A stretch of 64,000 nucleotides of DNA, from NCBI GenBank assembly GCA_013368375.1, contig JAACJP010000010.1, positions 186,001 to 250,000 of the forward strand, in the 5' to 3' direction. Below, piece by piece: positions 53,477 to 64,000 of this stretch (its first letter is position 1; every line of letters begins with the position of its first letter). The translations under genes were made by a program, and so were the position numbers. Source of the DNA: Tricholomella constricta (lineage: Eukaryota > Basidiomycota > Agaricomycetes > Agaricales > Lyophyllaceae). Under the pieces are notes generated by a model that had not been told where the DNA came from, made no database searches, and saw nothing but the letters and a program-made list of their open reading frames with translations.

Positions 53477-55363
53477 ATGCCCGGCCAAGTAGTTGACAAC
53501 CCCCGTAGCGCTTCAGTATCGGTGAAGGTCACAGTGGTAGGAGGAAGCATTGCAGGTGGGTCCGTTCCCACGCCCGCAGCTCTTCCGTTCATTGATCATT
53601 TACCAATTCATTTGTAGGAGTTGCGTCAGCGTACACTCTTCAGAAATCGGGACATCAAGTTACTGTCTTAGAGAGAACCGATGGAAAGTCATGGGTGAGC
53701 TACAAGCTTTTTCGCGGCGGTATATCGGGGCTTATCATCTGGAAAGAGTCGTGGTGGTCTGCGGTCGGTTCTCTTCCACCTCGCCCAAGGGCCGATCGTT
53801 AACGTTTGGTACCGTTAGGAGTCCCCCGAATATGACTAGGTTGTTGAATCAATGGGGCCTCGGTCCAGCATTGGATGTATTTGGCCAGAAATGCACCCAG
53901 TTTTTATTCCAAAATGGTAGGCTTGTTCCAGGCTTTGCAGTGATCGGAACGTTCTGATTTCTTGAAACATAGGGGAGAGTGGAGACTTAATTGCCGTCAT
54001 GAAGCTACACCAGCAATTTCTGAAAGATCTCATGGCCGATTTCTTGTTTATCCAGGTGCGTTGAGGTTCGTAACCGGAGAATCGCGTCTAATGACGAGTC
54101 AACGCACAAACAGCACGGGGACCTGCATTCGATGCTTTGCGAAAAAGCCATCCACGAAGGCGTCCAGTTCCGATATAACTCCAATGTCGTTTACGTAGAT
54201 CCGGACACTTTGTCGGTCACACTTGAGGGCGGCGAAATAGTACCCGCAGACATGGTAGTCGGCGCCGATGGGTTTAACAGTCTCGTGCGCAGCACTGTCA
54301 TCGGAAAGAAGGTCCCGGAGACGAGGGAAAGAGATGTGACGTTGAACTTCACGATTCCGATCGATCTGATGAGGGAAGAGGAAGATCTGACGTCGCTGAC
54401 AGAGAATACAGACGTACGTCGACCCAGACCGAGCTTGACGAAAAGATCTAATAAACACTTCTCGTTAGTGGGCCATTTGGCTAGGAGACAGCTACATGCT
54501 TCATGGGAGTATTGTGGTGAGTTTTTCTAGCGTTATCTCATTGCGCCTCACCAAATCCGTTTCGTAGAATTCTGGCCGTGACTTCAGTATGACTCTGGGT
54601 TACGTTCTCCCAGAAGATGCGCCAGAGTACAATGAAGAGTGGAGAGACACATACCCTCTTGAACATTTCAACCTTGATCTTGAGAAATTCGAGCCAAGGT
54701 CAGTCCGTATTCTGTGTGGCTTTCCTGGGCTCACCAGAGCATTTCGGCAGAGTTCGCAAGCTACTCAGCATGACAGAGGACATCACACCCCACATCTATA
54801 TCAGCCGGCCACATTTAGAAAATTTTGTTTGCGATCGAGCGAAGATAGCGCTGGTCGGAGAGGCTGCGCATCCATTGCTGGTTCGAATTTTCTTGTACTG
54901 TGCCTTGCTCCATCTGACGATGATGTTTCAGCCAAGTGGGCAGCATAATACGGCTCTTGGGATCGAAGATGCAGAAACTTTGGGGTGTCTGTTTTCCGGC
55001 ATCCAGGATATCGAGCAATTGTCTCGATTACTATCAGCATATGAAGAGTTACGGCAGTCGCGGTGCATCACAACGCAAGACTGGGAGAAACGGAAGCGTA
55101 TTATGCTCACGCTGCCGCAGGGTCAGGAGCAAGAGCAGCGAGACATAGAATTGAGAAACGCAATGGCGTACGAGGAGTGGGATCACATGGACGAGGAGAC
55201 GTTCAGGGAGATATGGGGAGATGAGATGGATCTGTTCATGTATGATGCAAGTGAGAAGGTGGATGATTGGTGGACGAAGTGGGGTCCTTTGCTCATCCGG
55301 GGGAATTCGAATAGGCAGAGTGTGATGCCCAGTCTACAGGTATCAGTATCCAAGGACGGGTAG
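53477..55363 (+). CDS. FAD-dependent monooxygenase, salicylate-hydroxylase type
   Basis: About nine exons encode a class A flavoprotein hydroxylase. The N-terminal dinucleotide fold reads 'VKVTVVGGSIAGVASAYTLQ' (GGSIAG loop) and 'HQVTVLERTDGKSWSRGGLR'. Then 'PPNMTRLLNQWGLG', the second FAD motif 'EIVPADMVVGADGFNSLVRS' (the Asp-Gly of VGADG), and 'RAKIALVGEAAHPLL' with 'PSGQHNTALGIEDAETLGCL', the GD-type motif in which Glu replaces the usual Asp. The C-terminal 110 residues are acidic and helical, with 'WDHMDEETFREIWGDEMD'. Such enzymes hydroxylate aromatic acids using NAD(P)H. It sits on the same strand after the transporter gene. No signal peptide, so cytosolic. The precise substrate is not known. 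Confidence 0.88.
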
Positions 55364-56082
55364 TGGACATGAACGTTGTAGCCGCAGTTGGGTGGGAGGT
55401 CGTCTAGGGCTCTGTTTGCACATCATTCGTATAGGTACATAACTTATTATTTTCCCTACATCATTATGACCATAGTTGTTGCTCATCCCGAGCGGTTTCT
55501 CGTCAAGACACGTCAGAGAAGATTTCGTAGGAATAGTTTGAGTTTACAAACCTACCATAAGAGCGGGTCGCCGTCGGAACCTTGGACACAGGCCTGTGAA
55601 GAGACGCTATCCTGGGTCCCAGGAGTATAAAAAAGTGGATTCTAGGTTTGGGCAGTTCCCGAGTACAACGCACCCACAAATGCAGCATCAGCAAGACTAC
55701 GGCGGAAAGTTTATTGGAAGGCATAGCGCTTAGATACGGTCTCAGTACGGCCCGGTGACGGTGAGAGTGAGAGAAAAGGACAGAAGCCATGTGGAGATGA
55801 TGAAGGCTAAAAATGGCAGGGGTCTCTGGATCCGAGAAATCTTGCGCGAGCATAAGAAGTCGAAAATTCAGGCGAGGTCGCACCACGAAAGTGCCGGGAT
55901 GAAAACGCCGTGTGTGCGATGATATAAATCCGAGATAGGGCATGGAAGCCACCTGCAGTATCCTAGAGTGTTTGCCATTGTCACTGGGAAAAGAGATGTC
56001 TAGTATAGATGTAAAACAAGAAGAACTGTCCTCTCACATGTGGGCTAGTTGCTAAAAGTGTCTGAATGTAAATTTAGAGCTG
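55364..56082. other. intergenic
   Basis: No gene supported; a 149-codon minus-strand frame (55503-55952) lacks motifs. Confidence 0.5.
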
Positions 56083-56494
56083 TCAGTTGTAAATCAGTGA
56101 ATCTAGGCTTGAAGTGTCATTTCCATCAGGAGTTTGGATGTTGGCGGGTGTCCGAGAGTCATATATGGCCATGATTAAAGCGCCTAGAGTCTGGCTGGAC
56201 GGTAGAGGTATGTTTCCCGACAAAGGCCAGAGCGAGATGACTGAGTCCAGATGAGAGTCGTGATTATCATTTGGAAAAGACACGCGGTAACCATCTATTT
56301 CGAAAGTTCCCACTCGCACGCTGCTTTGGATAGCAGTTATAAGAGCTGGTACTCTGTTCCAGTTCAAGTGAAGCGTATGTTATCAGGCGAGCATAAGCAC
56401 TCAGGTTATTGCCCAGGGTAGCCAAGTATGGCAAGGCGCGTGTGGGTGTGTAGACAAGGAGGACTAAGATATATGGAAACGCCCTTCTGAGCAT
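56083..56494 (-). CDS. candidate small secreted protein
   Basis: ATG 56494 opens a signal peptide ('MLRRAFPYILVLLVYTPTRA'), followed after a roughly 50-base intron (near 56350-56402, acceptor CAGAG) by 'IPALITAIQSSVRVG' and a 90-residue frame ending 'SSLDSLIYN'. The mature protein is about 100 residues, has no cysteines in the second exon and no known domain. In mushrooms, small secreted proteins often act in host or microbe contact, but nothing here proves this. Support is the signal peptide plus a frame kept by the intron; the acceptor choice is not certain. Confidence 0.5.
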
Positions 56495-56723
56495 GTCTAT
56501 ACACGCCGTCGCGTTGCTGTAGCGCTAGGAGCTTGGACATTCAGCTTGGGGGATGAGTAAAACGGAAAAAAGGAGGGTGGGAATTTAGTGCGATCAGGAA
56601 CGATCACGTGTAAACAGTTTCGTTTACGCGACTTGAACATCAACCACATCGACAACACCCTGCTCCCCGCCATTGACAACGACGATCCCCAGTTTACTCG
56701 CGACAAATCAAAATTTATGTATT

Positions 56724-59266
56724 ATGACGGGACCGCCGACATCGTTGACGCTCACTGCACTGCTTAATTCGCTTCACACACATCTACAATCTCAGACCCA
56801 ACTTCTACCGACCCTTCACGCCCAGCTTGGTCTTCCACCGACTGCTTTGGAAGATGAACTGAGGGCACTACAGCAACAGCTTATGCAAAGTGTGGAGGAA
56901 CAGATAAATACTCGACGGAAGGAGGTCGAAATGTGGACGGAGAAATGCGATGCTGTTGAGGTTGAATGTATACGGTATTCGAAAGCGCTGGGTGGTAATA
57001 TCAAAGCCACTGGAACCAACGTCGGAGATTTGAGGAAGGAGATGGTACTGCCCAAGAGGTTTGATATGGTGTCAGAACATCAGGAAAAACTACGACAGGT
57101 GAGTGGCAGAGCTGGGTCTTCAGGTAACCATTGTTTGACTATTGGATTAGGTGTACCATACGAAATTCGAGCAGCTGACAACCCTGACGAATCGCCTTAA
57201 AGCCCTTGCGCGAACGCTGGGGCCTGATTACTTTGCGCAGGATATTTTGGAACCTGCTATCGCAACAGGGGACAATCTAAAGGACCCCAATGTGAATATG
57301 GATGTCACGCCAGAGAAGTTCTCGAAACTCGAAAAGGAACTTGTTAGAGGAAAAGCGGAAGTGGTGCGCTCGTCCATCTGCAATGTGTCCGAGTTCTATT
57401 CTCTAACATGGCTTGATAGTCAAAGCGACTTCATCAGCTTTCTGCCACACTTGTTCAGATAGACTGGTTATACACTGAACTCGGCATCGCCCCGCCTACG
57501 TTGGAAGACCTTCCGTCTTGTTCCACAACCAATCTACTCGGCACTTCTTTATTCGCCACATCCCAACGATTCTCATCATCAACTTCTACGCCCAGCGACC
57601 CCTTCACGATGTCCACGCCCACACCCTCATCACGGACGAAACCATTGACACCCCTTCTCTTCTCAGAAGATGTATTCCCTCCGCCCGAGACGGACTACCA
57701 ACGCGTCTTCGCCAATTTTGTAGCCAAGGTCGAAGAAGCCGAGGACGAAGGCTTGTCTGAGAACCGGGCTGTACCAGTAGGACTCGAGAATGTTGACCCG
57801 ACACCAGGACTGTTATCATGGGCAGCAAACTTACGTACCTCCCTTGAAGAAACGAAACGGAGGAGAGAGGCTCATATCCAGGCCATGTATGATCAGCTGG
57901 AAGGCTTATGGAGGCGACTTGGGGTGGACGAAGCAGATATGGATGCTTTTGTGGAGGCACATCGGGGCAGCAATGAGGAGACTGTCAGTGAGTACGAAGA
58001 GGAGCTGGAGAGGATGTTGGAATTGAAGAGGGAGCGAATGGGAACTTTTGTACACAGTGCGAGAGAGGAGATCATGAAGCTCTGGGATGACCTGATGGTG
58101 GGAGACGATGAGCGGGCGGACTTCGCTCCCTTCGCGGATGGTGAGTAACTAATGTCGCCTCAGCTGAGATTGATGAATGACTTGGATCTTAGACGAGCAT
58201 ACAGAAGAGCTACTGACTATCCACGAAGACGAGGTCAGGCGGCTGAAGGAAGAACGCCGGCAGAAAGCGCCGCTCCTCGCAAGCATCAAGAGGTACTTTG
58301 ATATCTGCGAAGAGGAGAAGGAACTTGCTGCTGCGGCCTCCGACCAAACTCGCCTCCTTGGCCGCGGTCGCGATCCAGGAAGGCTGCTACGAGAGGAGAA
58401 AATGCGAAAACGTGTATCGAAGGAAAAGCCACGGGTAAGGCATAAAATTCTGATGTTGATTCTGCCTCTGACTCGACATACAGCTTGAACAAGATCTCCT
58501 CGTGTCCATCCCTGCCTGGGAACATGAAGCACAGAGGCCGTTCCTTGTACATGGAGAAAGCATCCTTCAAATTCTTATGGAGACGGTGAGCGCCCAAGAC
58601 CAGGAGAACAAACGAAAACCACGCGCCGGCTCTGTCCCTTTACGCGCCACAACGCCCGTCAACTCCACAAACGCTTACGTTCCTGGTACGAAATCTGTGA
58701 CACCTGCCATACGGCCTGGATCCGCATCGCAATGCGTTCCAAATAAAAGGCAGAGAGTGGGGGATTCCGCTCCTGCGACGCACATTCGCCAAAATAGTGG
58801 TGGAAAAGGACATACACCAAACTATGTTATGAGCAGGCCGCCGCTAGGATCACATCGCGGCAACGGAGGAACTGGACCGAGGGCTGTTTCGCCATCGAAG
58901 ATTCCTGGAAGGACACTGAGCGGAGGACAATCGTCACTGCCACGACCAGTGTCAATCGCAATACCGGTACCTAAACCTGGGACACAGCATCATGCGCTTG
59001 GGCATGGTAGAGTCCCAAGTGGTGCAGCGTATGTGGGTGCGAGGACTGGCATGACATCTGGGACGCATAGGGCCAGATATGTGAGTTCAGGAAGTGGGTA
59101 CGGAGCGCCAGCAGTCATAAAGAAGGCCACAAGAGCAAGAAGGGAGAGTTTTAAGCCGCGTCCGAGTGGCGATGGGGACATGGGCGTCAGTGTTGGATTA
59201 GGTGGTTATGGAGGGCGGTGGCCGGGGCTGGCGGGGAGTGTGAGGGAAGAAGATGAAGGCTATTAA
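56724..59266 (+). CDS. microtubule-bundling protein of the Ase1/PRC1/MAP65 family
   Basis: Five or six exons encode roughly 740 residues, nearly all coiled coil in the first two thirds: 'TALLNSLHTHLQSQTQLLP', 'VEMWTEKCDAVEVECIRYSK', 'FEQLTTLTNRLKALARTLGP', then 'IDWLYTELGIAP' and 'LEGLWRRLGVDEADMDAFVE'. The spectrin-like microtubule-binding region shows 'MKLWDDLMVGDDERADFAPF', 'LKEERRQKAPLLASIKRYFD' and 'DPGRLLREEKMRKRVSKEKP', the last being the conserved core of the family. A basic Ser/Gly/Pro-rich tail of 230 residues follows. Ase1 holds antiparallel microtubules in the spindle midzone. ATG 56724 is taken because the codon opening the longer frame is TTG. Confidence 0.88.
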
Positions 59267-59626
59267 GTGGTCTATTCCAGGTTTCGATCCACGACGATAA
59301 CGACCTATTTTATGTACAAGACGACGCCACATTCTCCTCCAATCGTCTCATTCCATCTCGCTCTTTATCATCATTTATCAACGCTCCTTCATAGACCCTC
59401 GATCTGGGTAAATCTTTTGTACTATGTATTAGGTAGATAATATTAAGGGCGACGGGTATCGCGCTTTACTGTAGATCATGATCAAGGAAACGAACTTTCA
59501 AGCTGCGCAGGCAGTCCGCGGCCAGTGGGCCGTGGCAACACGTCGATCAGCAAACGCGACCCGTCACGTTGTCACAATTTCCTGTCACTTCTTCACCACC
59601 GACTCACATCGTTGACGCGCTTCGCG
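59267..59626. other. intergenic, 3' flank of the Ase1-type gene and promoter of POL2
   Basis: 360 bases with no gene. Confidence 0.5.
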
Positions 59627-62600
59627 ATGGCAAGGGGCCGCGGAACATTTGGTCTCTCATCAGCGCGTGGAGGGAATAGGGGAAGAGGCTCGTATCGAGG
59701 TAGGGCTGCTTCCTGGCGAGGAGGGCGTGGAAGAGGGCGTGGAGGCGCGAAGGCAGGCGAACCAGGTCCCAAACGCGAAGACGACGGAACACAACTTGCG
59801 GAGAGGTTTGAGAGGGCGGCGCTTGGTGACGAGGTTGATGAGAAGCTTGGATTCTCCAGGTTGCAGGAGGGCGGAAGGAAGGAAGGCTGGCTGGTCAACA
59901 TGCATCCTGTGAGCAGCCCAACTCCACTCTTCGCATTTCATCTCTACGGTTAAAAAGGAACTGACCCCTAGCTTAAAGATACTCATTAAAGACCCAGACT
60001 ACGCCTCTGGGAAATCTGGCGTCGACTTCTACTTCATTCAGGACGACGGAGGAATGTTCAAATGCACACTTCAATACGAGCCGTATTTCTACATTGGGTG
60101 CAAGGTCTGTGCGCCTTGTCTGATCTTTTCTCTCTTCTCTGACCTTCGCATAGAGTGGCACAGAAACTATCATCGAAGAATGGCTGAACAAGAAATACGA
60201 GGGTCTCATTTGCCGTATTACACGCGAGAGAAAGGAAGATCTCAAGCTCCCTAATCATCTCATGGGCCATCGACGTCTCTATCTACAACTCCATTTCAGA
60301 AACGTGTCCGACCTCCTTACTGTTCGACGTGACATTCTTCCTTTGGCGCTTGCAAACAGTGCGAAACGTGACGCCGTCGACGCGTATGCCGAGGTCATCA
60401 GCGCGACAGGTGGCGCGTCCATGGGTATCGAGATAGAGGACGACCCATGGGCAGAAGCAGGATCAGGCAGCAATGCAAGGGGGGCAGGCTCCCGAGATAA
60501 AGATCCTCGCGAAAGCATTATTGACGTCCGGGAATACGATGTTCCCTACTACTTACGCGTTGCGATCGACAACGACATCCGTGTTGGGTTATGGTACGCA
60601 GTGACGTTTACAGCCGGCCAACCATCGTTCCTGCAGCTGAAGGAGAAAGTGAAGCGTGCGGATCCCGTGGTCATGGCGTACGATATCGAGACGACAAAGG
60701 CGCCGCTCAAATTTCCAGATCAGGCTATCGACCAGGTTATGATGATATCATACATGGTGGATGGTCAGGGTTATCTCATCACCAATCGGGACATAGTCAG
60801 CGAGGACATCGACGATTTTGAATATACGCCAAAGGAGGGTTACGAGGGGCCATTCATTGTCTTCAATGAGCCAGACGAGGTGGGTATATCTTTCTTGTAA
60901 ACGGAATTTTTCTTATGTGTCTCGACTTTTCAGGCTGCGGTCATCAAAAGGTTTTTCTCTCATATTCGAGATGTTAAGCCTACTGTCATGGCCACATTTA
61001 ACGGAGACTTCTTCGATTTTCCCTTTCTCGACGCACGGTCGCAAGTCAACGGGATCGACATGTTCTTGGAGACGGGGTTCGCCAAGGACTCTGAAGATGA
61101 ATACAAGAGCCGTACCTGTGTTCATATGGACTGTTTCCGTTGGGTGAAACGCGATTCCTACCTTCCACAGGGCAGTCAAGGTTTGAAGGCTGTAACCAAG
61201 GCTAAGCTTGGCTATGATCCCACTGAACTCGATCCCGAACTTATGACGCCGTAAGTCGCCATTGAAGTCACGTCTAGTTTCGTCATTTGATCTTTTGATA
61301 TCTGTCAGGTATGCAATAGAACAGCCGCAACTTCTGGCTCAATATTCCGTTTCCGATGCTGTGGCAACGTATTATCTGTACATGAAATATGTCAACCCTT
61401 TCATCTTCTCCTTGTGCAACATCATCCCTCTCAACCCTGACGAGGTTTTGCGAAAAGGTAGTGGCACTCTATGCGAAACCCTCCTGATGGTATGTTTCAC
61501 TCTTCTCATCGTTGTTTTTCGATGATTGAACTTCTTTGCACAGGTGGAAGCATACCGCGCTGCAATCATTATGCCCAATAGGCATGTGGAGTCGCATGGA
61601 AACATGTATGATGGACATTTGCTTGCGTCAGAGACGTACGTTGGTGGACATGTAGAAGCGTTGGAAGCTGGCGTATTCCGAAGTGATATTGCGACAGAAT
61701 TTAAAATCGTGCCTTCCGCAGTTCAACAAGTAAGACAATCACCCACTGTTATCAAGACGCTGATGCTCAATTCTTTTTATAGCTTATTGACGACCTCGAC
61801 GCCGCACTCAAGTTCTGCATCATCGAAGAGTCGAAGTCACTCCTTGAACAGGTCACCAACTACGAAGAAGTCAAAGCCGAAATCAAGGCTGCCTTGGAAT
61901 TGATGCGCGACAATCCAAAGCGTATCGACAAACCTCTTATCTATCACTTGGACGTCGCGGCTATGTACCCGAACATCATGTTGTCCAACCGACTACAGCC
62001 CGATTCTATGGTCGACGAGTCTGTCTGTGCTGTTTGCGATTATAATCGACCTGGAAAAACTTGCGATCGGCGCCTAAATTGGGCATGGAGAGGAGAGTTC
62101 TTCCCAGCCCATCGAGACGAGTACAACATGATCAAGCATGCCTTGAACCAAGAGACATTCCCATCCAGACGCCCAGGCGGACCACAGAGACAATTCCACG
62201 AATTGACCGAAGCTGAGCAGACGGCTTTGCTGCATAAACGGTTAGGCGATTATTCTCGCAAGGTCTACAAGAAGACCAAAGATACGCGAGTGGAGAATCG
62301 TGAGGCTATCGTTTGCCAGAGGGAAAACCCCTTTTACGTCGACACCGTGCGTACTTTTCGTGACCGGCGGTACGATTACAAAGGCTTGCATAAAACGTGG
62401 AAGAAAAATCTCGACACTCTCCAGGCGGAAGGAGGCTCCATTACAGAAGTTGACGAGGCCAAGAAAATGATTGTCATCTATGACTCACTGCAGCTCGCGC
62501 ACAAGTGTATTCTTAACTCCTTTTACGGATACGTCATGCGCAAAGGTGCCAGGTGGAACTCGATGGAGATGGCAGGCATCACTTGCTTAACTGGGGCCAC

Positions 62601-64000
62601 CATCATCCAGATGGCGCGTGCTCTTGTCGAGCAGATTGGTCGCCCGCTCGAACTCGACACGGACGGTATTTGGTGCATGCTTCCAGGGGTTTTCCCGGAG
62701 AACTTCAAGTTCAAACTAGCGAACGGAAAATCTATCGCGTTCTCGTACCCTTGTACCATGCTCAACCATCTGGTGCACGACCAATTTACGAACCATCAGT
62801 ACCACACTCTCAACCCCGAAACTGGCGAATACGACGTGCATAGCGAGAACTCGATCTTCTTCGAGCTCGATGGGCCATACCGTGCCATGATCCTTCCGTC
62901 GTCCAAGGAGGAGGATAAGCTCCTGAAGAAGCGATATGCTGTCTTCAACGAGGATGGCAGCTTAGCGGAATTGAAGGGCTTCGAAGTCAAACGCAGAGGC
63001 GAGCTACAACTCATCAAAATATTCCAGTCTCAAATATTCGAAAAATTCCTTCTCGGGACGACGACGCAAGAATGTTACACGGCAGTAGCTCAGGTAGCCG
63101 ATCAATGGCTGGACGTCCTCTTCAGCAAGGCGGATAGCCTGGGAGACGACGAACTCGTCGAACTTATCGCCGAGAATCGAAGCATGTCGAAAACGTTGGC
63201 CGAATATGGCGGACAGAAGTCGACCTCGATCAGCACAGCGAAACGCCTCGCGGAATTCCTTGGTGACCAGATGGTCAAGGACAAGGGTCTGGCCTGCAAG
63301 TTTATCATCTCAGCCAAACCAATCGGTGCCCCTGTCACAGAGCGCGCTGTGCCTGTGGCCATCTTTTCCGCCGAAGAAACCGTGAAGCGGACGTATCTTC
63401 GCAAATGGCTGAAAGACAGCAGCCTTGTCAACTTCGAGCTGCGCTCCATCTTGGATTGGCAATACTACATCGAGCGTCTGGGCTCGGTGATTCAGAAACT
63501 CATCACTATTCCCGCGGCGATGCAGAAGGTCTCCAACCCCGTTCCCCGGATTCGACATCCAGATTGGCTTCATCGACGAGTGGCGCATGCAGTCGACAAG
63601 TTCAAGCAGAACAAAGTCACCGACTTCTTCTCGCGTGCGACCGACGATGATCAACAAGGCGACCCAGATTCTATGGATATCGAAGACTTTGGAGTTCCAG
63701 AAAGCCACAGCGGTCGCCCTCGCATTGCGATCGTCAAACGTAAAAGAGTGGCGCGCAAAGAAACACCGGAACCAGAGCCTGAAATTCTGCCATTGCCAGA
63801 TCCATCGGTCAACTACAGCGCCTGGATCAAGGCCATGCGACCTCGATGGAAGCAGAAACAAGATGCCCATTACGGTGAGACTGCGACGTCGGCCGTGCCT
63901 GTCATGTTCCGGACGGCGAGGGTGCGCACCAACCACCGGTGGGATGTTGTCCAGATCCGGCCCAGCAAGATCCCCGGCCGTTTCATTCTATGGTTGTCCG
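59627..64000 (+). CDS. POL2: DNA polymerase epsilon catalytic subunit (5' part)
   Basis: Leading-strand replicase; the gene runs off the right edge. After an Arg/Gly-rich N-terminus ('[20 protein letters not shown]') the B-family order is complete. Proofreading exonuclease motifs are '[12 protein letters not shown]' (ExoI), '[14 protein letters not shown]' (ExoII) and '[14 protein letters not shown]' (ExoIII), all with their acidic residues. Polymerase motifs are '[20 protein letters not shown]' (A), '[17 protein letters not shown]' (B) and '[13 protein letters not shown]' (C). The Pol2-specific Cys motif '[13 protein letters not shown]' of the iron-sulfur cluster is present. A PCNA-binding PIP box 'QNKVTDFF' lies near 63605. 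Introns are confined to the first 2.2 kb; the final exon from about 61785 stays open to 64000. The call is secure. Confidence 0.97.

Noticed and set aside
55503..55952. 149-codon minus-strand frame
   Set aside because: No motif, no splice-consistent extension, and no sign of a start context or homology.

Overview
The window is nuclear DNA of a filamentous basidiomycete, almost certainly an agaricomycete. Protein genes are cut by many introns of about 50-65 bases, exons of only 4-12 bases occur, there is a DUF6533 membrane protein and an F-box protein, a YR (Ngaro-type) retrotransposon, and secreted plant-cell-wall enzymes (AA9, GH12, two GH105). No function below was confirmed by a database search; calls rest on motifs read from translated exons, and most gene models were built by hand-splicing so that reading frame and family motifs agree.

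Layout. 1-5 kb: end of a DUF6533-type membrane protein, a gene-poor stretch with a 458-bp MITE-like element carrying perfect 38-bp inverted repeats, then an AA9 lytic polysaccharide monooxygenase. 5.8-7.1 kb: two tandem units of about 0.65 kb, each with an intron-containing tRNA-Gly(GCC). 7.2-11.5 kb: a small unknown protein, a calmodulin-like gene, true calmodulin, and a divergently transcribed, probably mitochondrial protein with an apparent frameshift. 13-15.5 kb: a small hydrophilic protein and a gene resembling the pore-forming domain of bacterial Cry delta-endotoxins. 17.3-22.7 kb: a complete, apparently very young Ngaro-like element (gag, RT-RNase H, tyrosine recombinase, split direct repeats). 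22.9-24 kb: a truncated repeat-type gene. 25.8-33.5 kb: GH12 endoglucanase, F-box protein, two tandem GH105 hydrolases, PhzF-like enzyme. 33.8-45.6 kb: housekeeping block with a WASP/Las17 actin regulator, a GNAT-Mss4 fusion, Rab geranylgeranyltransferase beta, a PX-domain protein, a 5-oxoprolinase B-half and UBR7. 46.8-55.4 kb: acyl-CoA oxidase-like protein, monocarboxylate-type MFS transporter and FAD monooxygenase. 56-64 kb: a small secreted protein, Ase1/PRC1-type microtubule bundler, and DNA polymerase epsilon catalytic subunit, which runs off the right edge.

Working together. AA9, GH12 and the GH105 pair fit extracellular attack on cellulose, xyloglucan and rhamnogalacturonan side chains. 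The transporter, FAD monooxygenase and acyl-CoA oxidase-like genes lie near each other and could serve uptake and breakdown of small carboxylic or aromatic acids, but no operon-like logic applies and this is inference. The most unusual items are the Cry-like gene, the nested start codons of the retrotransposon, the 4-base exon in the AA9 gene, the shared micro-exon pattern of the calmodulin pair, and the acetyltransferase-Mss4 fusion.
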